Shown here: positions 56,458 through 64,000 of the stretch, in pieces | Layout of the letters: each line of letters starts with the position of its first letter | How positions within the stretch are numbered: position 1 is the first letter of the stretch | Assembly (NCBI GenBank): GCA_022826865.1 | Contig: JAJDUC010000001.1 | Location: 62,001-126,000, forward strand | Length of the DNA stretch: 64,000 bases | Source of the DNA: Anaerolineae bacterium | Lineage (GTDB): Bacteria; Chloroflexota; Anaerolineae; Aggregatilineales; Phototrophicaceae | Reading direction: 5' to 3' | The notes under the pieces: generated by a model | The model's database searches: none | The model's input: only the letters and a program-made list of their open reading frames with translations | Told to the model about the DNA's origin: nothing | Translations under genes and position numbers: made by a program

Positions 56458-57405
56458 CTATGCCGTCGTCGCCAGCTGATTGAAGAAGGATTCAAGCGTG
56501 ACCGTGTCACGGCGCAGTTCCCGCACCGCCCAATTCCGGTCGCGGGCGATGGCGAATATCCGCGGCGTGATATCGGCCGAACTCGTGATGCGATAGGCGG
56601 GATAATCATCCAGGGACCGGACCTGGCTTATTTGGCTGATGCCCTCCAGTTCGGCCAGCGAGCGCGGCACCGACTTGTCCTCGCGCTGCAGCACAAGGGT
56701 CGCGTCATTGCTCATGCTCAATTCGCGCAGGCTTTGATCGGCTTTGACCTCGCCGTTGATAATGATGATGACCCGATCGCAGATCGCTTCGACCTCAGAC
56801 AGAATATGCGACGAAAACAGGATCGTGCTTTCCTGGGCGAGCGACTTGATTAGCGCGCGAATCTCCACAATCTGCGTGGGATCAAGGCCGACGGTCGGCT
56901 CATCAAGAATCAGGAATTTCGGCTTGTGAATGATCGCCTGCGCCAGGCCCAGGCGCTGCCGCAGGCCCTTGCTCAAGGAAGCGATCGGCCGCGTCAAATA
57001 ATCTTGCAGGCCCGTGCCGTAAACCGCGTCCGAAAGCAGCCGCAGAAATTCGCCATCGGGAATATCGCGCAGATCGGCCGCCATCTTCAGATAAGCCTGA
57101 ACCGACAACTCGGGATAGAGCGGTGTATTTTCGGACAGATAGCCAATCTTCGCTTGGACCGCGCGCAGCGCCGCCAGCACATCCTGGCCGTCTATTTCGA
57201 CCCGGCCCCGGTCAGGATGCAGGAATCCGGTGATGATTTTGATCGCCGTCGATTTGCCCGCGCCGTTGGGCCCGAGCAGGCCGACGATTTCGCCCGCCCC
57301 AATGTCGAAGCTGACATCATGCAGCGCGACGATATTGCCGTAATTCTTGGAGATGTTCTGTACACTGATCACAGGCGCGCTCCTTTCTCCGGATCTAGTC
57401 ATCAA
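56458..57405 (-). CDS. ABC transporter ATP-binding protein (GldA-like)
   Basis: Encodes 315 residues. Walker A GPNGAGKSTAIKI is followed by the Q-loop region GYLSENTPLYPELSV, the signature LSKGLRQRLGLAQAI and Walker B FLILDEPTVGLDPTQ. The C-terminal 80 residues form the accessory domain usual in DrrA/GldA ATPases. With the permease-GldG fusion and DUF4340 gene it makes a complete three-gene exporter operon. It is first in that operon, about 80 bp from the PfkB gene end. Confidence 0.92.
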   Translation of the reverse strand: MMTRSGERSAPVISVQNISKNYGNIVALHDVSFDIGAGEIVGLLGPNGAGKSTAIKIITGFLHPDRGRVEIDGQDVLAALRAVQAKIGYLSENTPLYPELSVQAYLKMAADLRDIPDGEFLRLLSDAVYGTGLQDYLTRPIASLSKGLRQRLGLAQAIIHKPKFLILDEPTVGLDPTQIVEIRALIKSLAQESTILFSSHILSEVEAICDRVIIIINGEVKADQSLRELSMSNDATLVLQREDKSVPRSLAELEGISQISQVRSLDDYPAYRITSSADITPRIFAIARDRNWAVRELRRDTVTLESFFNQLATTA

Positions 57406-57483
57406 TCATCAAATGATGATGATAGAAATCGCTTATCAGAATTCCATAGGCAATCTTTAAAGTTTCTGTAAAATCTACCCGCC

Positions 57484-58431
57484 TCAGTCGGTGAGGGCCT
57501 CGACGCGCGTAGCAGCCAAGATCTCTTTGTAGTGATGGATGCTGAATTGCGCGCCCCCGGCGTAGAGCGCGTTGACCGTTCCCGCCGCAACCCCGGCGCG
57601 CAGCGCTTCCGCCAATCCTGCGCCGCCTGCCAGAGCGGTCAAGATTCCCGCGTGCAGGCAGTCGCCGCTCGCCACCGGGTCGACAGGCTGAATCGCGGGT
57701 GGCGTCGCTTTGACGGCGGTGGACTCGCTGCAAAGCAGCGCGCCATCCGCGCCCAGGGACACCACTACAACGCGCAAGCCAGCCGCCAACAGATGTCGCG
57801 CCAGCCGTAAAATGTCTCCTTCGTTTCTCAATGAAACACCGGTCGCCGCGGCCATTTCCTCCCGATTGACCTTGACCGCATGAGGGCAGGCGCGGATGGC
57901 ATTGGCAAGCGACTGTTTACTGCTATCGACCCAGATCTGCTTGCCCATAGCGTTAATGCCTTCTATCAAGTCCGCCGGCGCATCGGGCGGGGCCCCGTCT
58001 GGCAGGCTGCCGCAAAGGCAGATCATCCCGACATCATCGCGCTCCGCAATGCGGCAGATGTCCGCCGAAAGCCGCATCCAATCCTCGGGCTTGATGGAGC
58101 CGGACTCGTTTATCACCGTCGATTGGCCATCGCGACGCGCGATTATCGTGCAAGTTCGGGACTCGCCATTGAAGCTGGTCCACTCGGCGTCGTTGCCTTC
58201 CTCAGCCATCATCGCCGCCACCATTCGCCCGGTATGACCGCCGAGTAAACCCATGGCCAGCCCGCGCCCACCCAGGATCTTGACGGCGCGCAGGACATTT
58301 AAGCCCTTGCCGCCGGGAACCGCGATCGCGTTTGGAATGCGCGAGATGCGCCCGACTTCAAAGTCGGGCACGACCAGCGTCCGATCCAGCGCTGCGTTAG
58401 GCGTCACGCAGATGATGGTTTTCTCTTGCAT
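57484..58431 (-). CDS. PfkB-family sugar kinase (1-phosphofructokinase / tagatose-6-phosphate kinase type)
   Basis: Encodes 315 residues from the ATG at 58431; the frame extends 8 codons to a TTG. The LacC/FruK subgroup start is CVTPNAALDRTLVVPDFEVG, with the substrate motif AVPGGKGLNVLRAVKILGG. The anion hole and catalytic Asp are in PVASGDCLHAGILTALAGG (usual GAGD reads ASGD). FruK phosphorylates fructose 1-phosphate; no fructose PTS gene is nearby, so the substrate is open. Confidence 0.85.
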   Translation of the reverse strand: MQEKTIICVTPNAALDRTLVVPDFEVGRISRIPNAIAVPGGKGLNVLRAVKILGGRGLAMGLLGGHTGRMVAAMMAEEGNDAEWTSFNGESRTCTIIARRDGQSTVINESGSIKPEDWMRLSADICRIAERDDVGMICLCGSLPDGAPPDAPADLIEGINAMGKQIWVDSSKQSLANAIRACPHAVKVNREEMAAATGVSLRNEGDILRLARHLLAAGLRVVVVSLGADGALLCSESTAVKATPPAIQPVDPVASGDCLHAGILTALAGGAGLAEALRAGVAAGTVNALYAGGAQFSIHHYKEILAATRVEALTD

Positions 58432-58465
58432 GTTCAGAACCCCGTTGGCGCTCAATCAAGAAAAC

Positions 58466-58471
58466 ATTATA
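58466..58471 (-). promoter_or_regulatory. Candidate -10 box of the PfkB kinase gene
   Basis: TATAAT on the minus strand (58466-58471), 35 bp before the ATG at 58431. No good -35 is seen at 16-18 bp upstream. Confidence 0.35.
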
Positions 58472-58607
58472 GCAGTGGGCTGTTCGCTCCCAGTCGACGT
58501 TTGACCGACGGGGGGCGGCGGCCAATGCAAATGGCTGTGCCGACGACTGTCAAGCGGCTAGAATACGCCGCAGCATGTGGACCAGGAATTAGCGAGCGAA
58601 TCTGACG

Positions 58608-60554
58608 ATGACAATTTTTGGTCGGCTGGATGTATTCTATGCCGACGGACGCAGCGCAAGCCACCCGTTGACAGGTTCGGTTGTCACGATCGGCAGCGCC
58701 GAGGACAACACGATTTGCCTGGACGACGACGCGGTGGCCCCATTGCGCTTTCACCTGCGGCACGAGGCCGGCGTCGTCCAGATTACCGACCTCGACTCGG
58801 AGCGCGGCGCCTATATTGATGGCGCGCGCTTGCCCGGCAACGCCCCGCGCCGCTTGAAGGAAAACGAAACGATTCGAATCGGCGGCCTGGAGATCCGATT
58901 TTACTTGCGCAGCGACAGCCCAACAGAAGCGATACGAACGATTTCGGAGCAAACGCAGCCCCTGTCAATCGGATTCCGCGCCGAGCTTGTGGAGCCTGCT
59001 GTGTCGGTCTGGCCCAGCTCAATTGCCGAATCCCGCCTCAGAGTCACAAACCTTGCCGGAGGGCGAGGCGACTTCCGGCTTGAAGTCAGCGGCCTTCCCG
59101 ATGACTGGGTTGCGCCGGCGCGTTCAGAATTTTGGCTGGCCGCCGGCGAAACCCTGCCAATCTCGCTCCATATTAAACCAAGCCGCCGCGCCGATATGCC
59201 GCCCGGCGATTATCCCCTCGTGATCAGCATCACGCGGCGTGGCGAAGCCGAGCGCCCGCTGCGGCTGGCGCAAACGGTCAAGTTGGGCGGATACGGCGGC
59301 CTCAGCCTGGCGCTTGATCCCCCCGTCCCGGGCAAATCGGAATCACCGACGCTGCACCTGCTCAATCTAGGCAATCAGACGCTGCGGCTGCGGCTCGCCG
59401 CGCATGAGCCGGCGGCGCAACTGGAGATCAATCTGCCGCGGGACATCGTGCGCCTGGAAGCGGGCGCTAAATCTCGTGTCGCCGTACAAGCGCGGCCGCG
59501 GCAGCGTCCCGTTTTCGGTCGTCCCAGCGCGCGTCCTTTCGCCCTGCTGGCGACAAGCGATGATCCCAGCGCTTACTGCGTCGCCTTGCCCGGCGCCTTG
59601 ACTGTAAGGCCGCGGATTTCGAATCGCGGGCTGCTGGCAAGTTTGCTCCTGGCGGCCGCCTTGATTGCCGCCTTGGCTTCCCTGCTTCTGCAGCCGCCCG
59701 AGCCGGTGATCGCCCGCTTCTCGCTGTCGCAGGCGCGCGTTGCGCAAGGTTCGCAGGTTGCGCTCAGCTGGGAAGCCTCCGACGCCCGACGCTATGTGAT
59801 TGAAGTCGAGCGCGTCCCCATCGCCGAGCTTCCGGCCGGGCGCAGTGCCTATGACTTGGATACAAGCGCCTACGCCGATCCCGTGGAAATCGCTTTGGTC
59901 GCGCTGCAGGGCGAACGCAAGGCAATCGCAGTACAGCGGCTCGATATCTATCAACCGGTCGTCGTCCGCGAATTCGCGGCCGACAAGACCTCGATGCTGC
60001 GTCATGTCCGCGGCACACTCAAAGTGCGTTGGGATGTCGCCGGCGCGCTGGAGTTAGATATAAGCAGCCCACTGGGATTCGAGACCGTCTCCAGAAATAG
60101 CTTCAGTGCTGGCCAGGGCGAAATTGCGCTGCGTGGCGCGCCGGAAGCGGCCTTTCAATTTCGCCTCAGCGCGCTGGACGAAAATGGCGCGATGACCCGG
60201 CAAACAATCGACATCGCGATCCGCGATCCGGAATGTTTGCCGCTGAACGATGCCGCAATTTATGCCGGGCCGGATTCACGTTTTCCCCAGATCCAAATCG
60301 CGCTTCAGAATGTTCCCGTCTTGGTCCACGGTACGAGCGAATCAATGGACTGGCTGCTAGTCGAATTGGCAAGCGGCGATACCGGCTGGGCTTCCCACAG
60401 CAGTTTCTTCTGTCGCGGATTTAATCTTGAGCAACTGCGCGTGATCAGGGATTTGCCGCAACTGCCCACAGAGACGCCGACTCCAGGGGATGGGACGAAA
60501 AAACGCGGTAGCATGAACCAGTATCGAACAAGCCTTGTAGGGGCGTTTCGCTGA
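58608..60554 (+). CDS. FHA-domain membrane protein with C-terminal SH3-like domain, end rewritten by a repeat
   Basis: Encodes 648 residues. An FHA domain (about 20-95: VVTIGSAEDNTICLDDDAVAP, RGAYIDGARL) would bind phosphothreonine inside the cell. Next come about 240 residues of beta-sandwich type (VWPSSIAESRLRVTNLAGG, FWLAAGETLPISLHIKPSR), then one membrane helix at about 341-362 (LLASLLLAAALIAALASLLL). Outside are beta domains and an SH3b-like module near 545-607 (AAIYAGPDSRFPQI, VLVHGTSESMDWLLVELASGDTGWA). The last six codons and the TGA lie within a family A repeat, so the original C-terminus was probably different. The orientation with FHA inside is inferred. It may couple Ser/Thr kinase signalling to the envelope. 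Confidence 0.8.
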   Translation: MTIFGRLDVFYADGRSASHPLTGSVVTIGSAEDNTICLDDDAVAPLRFHLRHEAGVVQITDLDSERGAYIDGARLPGNAPRRLKENETIRIGGLEIRFYLRSDSPTEAIRTISEQTQPLSIGFRAELVEPAVSVWPSSIAESRLRVTNLAGGRGDFRLEVSGLPDDWVAPARSEFWLAAGETLPISLHIKPSRRADMPPGDYPLVISITRRGEAERPLRLAQTVKLGGYGGLSLALDPPVPGKSESPTLHLLNLGNQTLRLRLAAHEPAAQLEINLPRDIVRLEAGAKSRVAVQARPRQRPVFGRPSARPFALLATSDDPSAYCVALPGALTVRPRISNRGLLASLLLAAALIAALASLLLQPPEPVIARFSLSQARVAQGSQVALSWEASDARRYVIEVERVPIAELPAGRSAYDLDTSAYADPVEIALVALQGERKAIAVQRLDIYQPVVVREFAADKTSMLRHVRGTLKVRWDVAGALELDISSPLGFETVSRNSFSAGQGEIALRGAPEAAFQFRLSALDENGAMTRQTIDIAIRDPECLPLNDAAIYAGPDSRFPQIQIALQNVPVLVHGTSESMDWLLVELASGDTGWASHSSFFCRGFNLEQLRVIRDLPQLPTETPTPGDGTKKRGSMNQYRTSLVGAFR

Positions 60555-60653
60555 AACGCCCGCAATTTGCAGGCCATTTTCAAGGGTTGTCACGAGACGC
60601 CCCTACATTTTTACATGGCCATCGGCGGATAATGATTTGACGCGAATGCTCTG
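60535..60653. mobile_element. MITE-like element, family A copy 3 (left arm missing)
   Basis: Starts at TGTAGGGGCGTTTCGCTGAAACGCCC (60536 onward) and ends with ATTTGACGCGAATGCTCTG near 60634-60653, matching the right half of copy 2 closely (CATTTTTACATGGCCATCGGCGGATAATG). The left arm with its terminal repeat, present in copies 1 and 2, is absent. The second stem has lost pairing (AAGGGTTGTCACGAGACGCCC). It supplies the stop of the FHA gene. Confidence 0.7.
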
Positions 60654-60672
60654 GCCCGGGTCAAGCTCGCAA

Positions 60673-60701
60673 TTGCCAGCCCAAATTCACTCGCGTATAA
60701 T
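60673..60701 (+). promoter_or_regulatory. Promoter of the chelatase-type ATPase gene
   Basis: TTGCCA (60673-60678), a 17-bp spacer and a perfect TATAAT (60696-60701). It lies just right of the family A element and 44 bp before the ATG at 60745. This is the best-formed promoter in the window by eye. Confidence 0.6.
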
Positions 60702-60744
60702 GGTCGTTTCAGTTGAAATGAGTGAGCAGGATTTCGGACCCTTC

Positions 60745-61866
60745 ATGAGCAACAGACCGCCTGTCTACCCGTTCACCGCCATCGTCGGCCAGGACATGAT
60801 GAAGCTTGCGCTGATTCTCAATGCCATCGACATGCGTATTGGCGGCGTGCTGATTCGTGGCGAACGCGGCACCGGCAAATCCACCGCCGCCCGCGCTTTA
60901 GCCGCCTTGTTGCCGCAGATCGGCGTCATCTCTGATTCACCATTCAACGACGACCCGGAACGTCCCGAATCCTGGTCGGATTTTGCGCGGCAGAAATATG
61001 CGGACTGCCAGGAGATTCCAGTCAGCAATCGGCGCATCAGTTTTGTTGATCTGCCGGTCAGCGCGACCGAAGATCGCGTGGTGGGCACACTCGACATCGA
61101 AAAGGCGATTCAGTTCGGCGAACGTCACTTTGACACAGGAGTCCTCGCCAACGCCAACCGCGGCATTCTCTACGTCGATGAAATCAACTTGCTGGACGAC
61201 CATATCGTCGACCTGCTGCTCGATAGCGCCGCCATGGGTGTCAACATCGTCGAGCGCGAAGGCATCAGCTTCAGCCATCCGGCGCGCTTCATACTGGTCG
61301 GAACGATGAACCCCGAGGAAGGCGACCTGCGTCCTCAGTTGTTGGACCGCTTCGCGCTTTCGGTCGATGTGACGGGCATCAAAGACGCCCAGGATCGCAT
61401 CGAGATCCTTGAGCGGCACATCGCCTATGAGAATGATCCGCTGGATTTCAAAGGGGAGTGGGATCCGGTCGATGAGGAGCTTTCGCAACGCATAGCCGCG
61501 GCGCGCGAGATCATCGACGGGGTTACGCATAGCGCGCAGGACCTTCGCGTCATCGCCAGCATCACCAGCGATCTGCGTATCGACGGGCACCGCGCCGATC
61601 TGGTCATCCTTAAAGCGGCGCGCGCTCACGCCGCCTTCGAGGGGCGAACCGTCATCAACGACCGCGATATCACCATCGCGATTCGCCTGACGATTCCGCA
61701 CCGGCTGAAGCGCGGCCCCTTCAGCGACGCGCAAGCCGACCTTGACGCCGTAGAAGCGGCGGTCGACGACAAGCGTCAGGAGATCGGCGAAGGCGAAGAA
61801 GAAGGCGAATTCAGCGAGAACAGCGACGATCAGGCGGCGCAGACTAAAAAAAAAGTGAGTCTGTAA
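60745..61866 (+). CDS. Mg/Co-chelatase-type AAA+ ATPase (BchI-like half, frame broken at an A9 run)
   Basis: About 373 residues from ATG 60745 (MSNRPPVYPFTAIVGQD), with ATG 60718 as an alternative. Walker A is GERGTGKSTAARAL, Walker B and sensor regions are GILYVDEINLLDDHIVDLLLD, the arginine-bearing region is NPEEGDLRPQLLDRFALSVDV, and the C-terminal helical lid follows. This is the BchI/ChlI or chelatase-like MoxR type that powers metal insertion into tetrapyrroles. After an acidic tail (GEGEEEGEFSENSDDQ) the frame enters a run of nine A at 61846-61854 and stops 10 nt later. One extra A joins it to the VWA frame, so the intended product is probably a single I-D fusion of about 690 residues. 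Confidence 0.85.
   Translation: MSNRPPVYPFTAIVGQDMMKLALILNAIDMRIGGVLIRGERGTGKSTAARALAALLPQIGVISDSPFNDDPERPESWSDFARQKYADCQEIPVSNRRISFVDLPVSATEDRVVGTLDIEKAIQFGERHFDTGVLANANRGILYVDEINLLDDHIVDLLLDSAAMGVNIVEREGISFSHPARFILVGTMNPEEGDLRPQLLDRFALSVDVTGIKDAQDRIEILERHIAYENDPLDFKGEWDPVDEELSQRIAAAREIIDGVTHSAQDLRVIASITSDLRIDGHRADLVILKAARAHAAFEGRTVINDRDITIAIRLTIPHRLKRGPFSDAQADLDAVEAAVDDKRQEIGEGEEEGEFSENSDDQAAQTKKKVSL
61846..61854 (+). other. A9 homopolymer at the junction of ATPase and VWA frames
   Basis: Nine consecutive A lie between ACT and GTGAGT. The ATPase frame reads through them to a TAA at 61864. The VWA frame is open from 61848 and has no start codon before 62025, yet encodes linker-like sequence from 61857 (ESVSGEGEPQEQ). 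A -1 shift, or transcripts with ten A, would join the two. It is either a slippage site or a sequencing homopolymer error. Confidence 0.7.
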
Positions 61867-62024
61867 GCGGCGAAGGCGAGCCACAAGAGCAGGAGCTCGG
61901 CCAGACCGAAGCGTCGCCGCAGGATGTCTTCCCCAGCTCGGACGCCCGCTGGTGGGAAGGCGGGCAGCAAATCGAATCCCGCGCTGAGTTCGAAACGCGC
62001 AAGCTCAACACGCAACTCGATCGC

Positions 62025-62822
62025 ATGACGCGCCGGCAATCCGGACGGCGCTCCACCACGCGCACCGATCGCAAGCGCGGGCGCTATGTCCGCGCCAGGC
62101 AAGCGGGCGAGAAACCACGCGATATCGCCTTCGACGCCACATTGCGCGCCGCCGCTCCCTTTCAGGCGCAGCGCGATGAGCAGAAGCAGGAAACGGGCAT
62201 GGCCTACGCCTTGCGCAAGACCGACCTGCAAGAGAAGGTGCGCGTGCGCAAAGCCGCCAACCTGATCATGTTCACCGTGGACGCCTCCTGGAGCATGGCC
62301 GTCTCCGAGCGCATGCAGGCGACCAAGGGCGCTATCATGTCCCTCCTGACGGATGCCTATCAGCGGCGCGACCGCGTCGGTTTGGTCGTCTTCCAGAAGG
62401 ATCGCGCCTCGCTCGTCTTGCCGCCGACGAACTCGGTTGTCTTGGCCAAACAAGCCATGGCGGATATCCCGGTCGGTGGCAAGACGCCGCTTTCAGCCGG
62501 CTTGCTCTTGACATACGAAGCGGTCATGCGCGAGAAGAACCTGAACCCCGATGTCATGCCGATGATGATCTTGCTGACGGATGGCGCTGGCAACGTCTCC
62601 ATCAGCGACTCGATCTCGCCGCAGGACGAGGCGCATTCAATCGCGCGCAGAATCCATGAAGCCGAAATTCGCACGGTCACCATCAACATGGAGCACGTCG
62701 CCTTCGACCAAGGCCTGGCGCAGCGGCTAGCCGACCAAATGGGCGGCCCCTGCTACACCCTGGCGCAGATCCGCGCCGATAGCCTGCTCAACACGGTCCG
62801 TGCGGAAATGGACAAGATTTAG
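62025..62822 (+). CDS. VWA-domain chelatase subunit (BchD-like half)
   Basis: Encodes 265 residues from the first in-frame ATG, but the same frame is open back to 61848 and codes for an acidic then basic linker (DVFPSSDARWWEGG, RKLNTQLDR) as found between the halves of chelatase I-D proteins. The basic stretch RRQSGRRSTTRTDRKRGRYV precedes the VWA domain. The MIDAS residues are intact: DASWS (DxSxS), Thr in GGKTPLSAG and Asp in LLTDGAG. It would bind the catalytic chelatase subunit. No CobN/BchH is in the window. It most likely represents the C-terminal half of one gene with 60745-61866. Confidence 0.82.
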   Translation: MTRRQSGRRSTTRTDRKRGRYVRARQAGEKPRDIAFDATLRAAAPFQAQRDEQKQETGMAYALRKTDLQEKVRVRKAANLIMFTVDASWSMAVSERMQATKGAIMSLLTDAYQRRDRVGLVVFQKDRASLVLPPTNSVVLAKQAMADIPVGGKTPLSAGLLLTYEAVMREKNLNPDVMPMMILLTDGAGNVSISDSISPQDEAHSIARRIHEAEIRTVTINMEHVAFDQGLAQRLADQMGGPCYTLAQIRADSLLNTVRAEMDKI

Positions 62823-63327
62823 GCTGTTGGCGGCGCTCAACTGCTAAATCATGCAGGAGACAATCCAATTGAATAGGCGGCTGTGAAGCTCGGGCTGGCC
62901 GAGAGACTTTCGCAGTTTTCGCATTGCCATAGGTAATGCAAATGACACGTAGAAAGAAGTCTCCGTGCCATTATTGGCATTGCTCTGTCGCCGTTCCGTG
63001 AAACTGGCGCGCCTAGAACCTTCTGAAAACCAGCCAGACAACCGCCGCGAATATTGCAATCATCGCCAGTATCAGTAGCTCAGCCGAGAATAGTGATTCC
63101 GGCATTTGTGAATCCTTTCCCCTTTCCTACCAGGTGCCACCATCTTCACCCTATGAGAATGCGCTATGTGTGTCAAAGCAATTTGTATATTATGCACAGT
63201 TTAATTCCGCCCATAGTTATATATGTTGTATGAATTCTTTCTTCTTCTGGAACTTATCAGCAAACATGTCGCAAGCTATCACAGAAGCCGATATAGTCAA
63301 TCCAGGTTAGATGTAAAGAGTGTGCTT
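62823..63327. other. Gene-poor 505-bp interval
   Basis: Between the VWA gene and the C45-type gene the only supported content is the possible 30-residue membrane protein on the minus strand at 63013-63105. The right half (63140-63327) is AT-richer and probably holds divergent promoters (TATTAT at 63188-63193 on the plus strand, no clear -35). I see no RNA gene. Confidence 0.5.
63013..63105 (-). CDS. Possible 30-residue single-helix membrane protein
   Basis: ATG at 63105 to TAG at 63013-63015. The product starts MPESLFSAE, has one hydrophobic helix (LLILAMIAIFAAVVWLVF) and ends in a basic RRF, the usual positive-inside arrangement. AGGA (63113-63116) lies exactly 7 nt before the ATG inside a purine-rich AAAGGGGAAAGGA stretch, the strongest Shine-Dalgarno site in this part. 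Similar-sized proteins act as subunits of membrane complexes (for example KdpF, CydX), but I see no homology and no partner next to it. Confidence 0.5.
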   Translation of the reverse strand: MPESLFSAELLILAMIAIFAAVVWLVFRRF

Positions 63328-64000
63328 ATGAACCGCATCCGCATAGTCAATCTTTCCGGTGCGCCCTATGACATGGGCTGGCAGCACGGCAAGCGCTTCA
63401 AGGACGAAATCCAGCGCTTCACCGAAGAACGCGTCCAACTTTGCCAGGGCCGCGAATGGACCGGCCGCAACCTGTCACGAGAAGCTGTATTGGCGCTGGC
63501 CGATGCCTGCGTCCTCGAGCATCAGGATTATGCCCCGGACTTGATGGAAGAATTGCAGGGCATGGCGGACGCGACCGGTTTGAGCCTCGCTGAACTCGTG
63601 ATAAACAATGGATTCACCGATTTCATCGACACGATCTATAACATCGGCGATATCAGCGTGCCGGCGGCCATGCCAACGATGGCCGCAGACAACTGCACCG
63701 CCTTCATGGTGCCGCCGAGCCGCAGCGCCAGCGATCAAGCATTTTTCGGCCAAACCTGGGACATGCACGCGTCGGCGACGCCCTACGTCATTCTGATTCA
63801 TGGCGAGCCGGAGAGCGCGCCCGCCTTCTTGACCTTCACCGTCACCGGCTGCGTCGGCATGATCGGCATGAACAGCGCCGGCATCAGCGTCGGCGTCAAC
63901 AATCTGATGGCCACGGACGGCCAAATCGGCGTCACCTGGCCCTTCGTCGTGCGCAAAGTGCTGCAGCAGCAAGACCTCGATTCCGCGTTGGACTGCCTCA
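63328..64000 (+). CDS. C45 family acyltransferase/peptidase-like Ntn hydrolase (partial, runs off the window)
   Basis: 224 codons are visible and the frame is open to the right edge. The N-terminus (IVNLSGAPYDMGWQHGKRF) is the propeptide-like start of acyl-CoA:6-aminopenicillanate acyltransferase relatives. The likely nucleophile is the cysteine of ADNCTAFMV near residue 123, which becomes N-terminal after self-cleavage in this family. The following FFGQTWDMHASATPYVILI and GMNSAGISVGVNNL match the Ntn-fold core. Bacterial members hydrolyse or transfer acyl groups of small amides; the substrate is unknown. The start is ATG 63328, with a weak site upstream. Confidence 0.85.
   Translation, partial: MNRIRIVNLSGAPYDMGWQHGKRFKDEIQRFTEERVQLCQGREWTGRNLSREAVLALADACVLEHQDYAPDLMEELQGMADATGLSLAELVINNGFTDFIDTIYNIGDISVPAAMPTMAADNCTAFMVPPSRSASDQAFFGQTWDMHASATPYVILIHGEPESAPAFLTFTVTGCVGMIGMNSAGISVGVNNLMATDGQIGVTWPFVVRKVLQQQDLDSALDCL

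Noticed and set aside
62844..63059. 71-codon minus-strand open frame
   Set aside because: No ribosome-binding site, and it overlaps the better-supported 30-codon frame at 63013-63105.

Overview
The window is a 64 kb piece of a GC-rich bacterial chromosome carrying housekeeping genes, with no tRNA, rRNA, CRISPR array, replication origin or intact insertion sequence that I could find. The gene set (a complete 14-gene nuo operon, a TTG-started rpoB, a single-chain glycyl-tRNA synthetase, a GldA/GldFG-type ABC exporter, an FHA membrane protein, many TTG and GTG starts, and hairpin-rich dispersed repeats) is most like a Chloroflexota (Anaerolineae-like) genome. That placement is inference from gene content, not a phylogeny.

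Layout. 1-10 kb: end of a broken upstream gene, a STAS-like small protein, an ABC exporter, a nitrilase-family hydrolase, peptidyl-tRNA hydrolase fused to a TPR tail, a serine hydrolase and mfd. 9.9-11.9 kb (minus): YbaK-type deacylase, a two-helix membrane protein and an EamA transporter. 12-29.3 kb (minus): nuoA-B-C-D-E-F-(TPR gene)-G-H-I-J-K-L-M-N, a whole respiratory complex I in canonical order with one extra gene. NuoJ carries a large extracytoplasmic insert resembling two DUF4397 repeats. 29.3-33.6 kb (plus): a three-gene accessory cassette behind an AT-rich leader: a coiled-coil/HARE-HTH-like protein, a large GHKL ATPase interrupted by one amber codon, and a helical protein of unknown family. 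This is the best candidate for an undescribed, possibly defence-related system. 33.6-41.6 kb: SGNH hydrolase, an isolated rpoB without rpoC, a methyltransferase and an ABC-F ATPase. 41.9-47 kb: an M19 dipeptidase homologue lacking metal ligands, a small membrane protein, a glycosyltransferase, endonuclease V and rpoD. 47-58.5 kb (minus): dnaG, glyQS fusion, the DUF4340/GldFG/ATPase exporter and a PfkB kinase. 58.6-64 kb (plus): an FHA-TM-SH3 protein, a chelatase-type AAA ATPase whose VWA half is in another frame after a run of nine A, a possible 30-residue membrane protein and the start of a C45 acyltransferase-like gene.

The genes fall into modules: energy conservation (nuo), information processing (rpoB, rpoD, dnaG, glyQS, pth, mfd, nfi, ABC-F), envelope and export (ABC exporters, GT4, SGNH, EamA), and the accessory cassette. 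Dispersed palindromic elements with terminal inverted repeats (MITE-like) occur at about 3.5, 41.7 and 60.5 kb. A second family occurs at 6.2 kb. One copy supplies the stop codon of the FHA gene.
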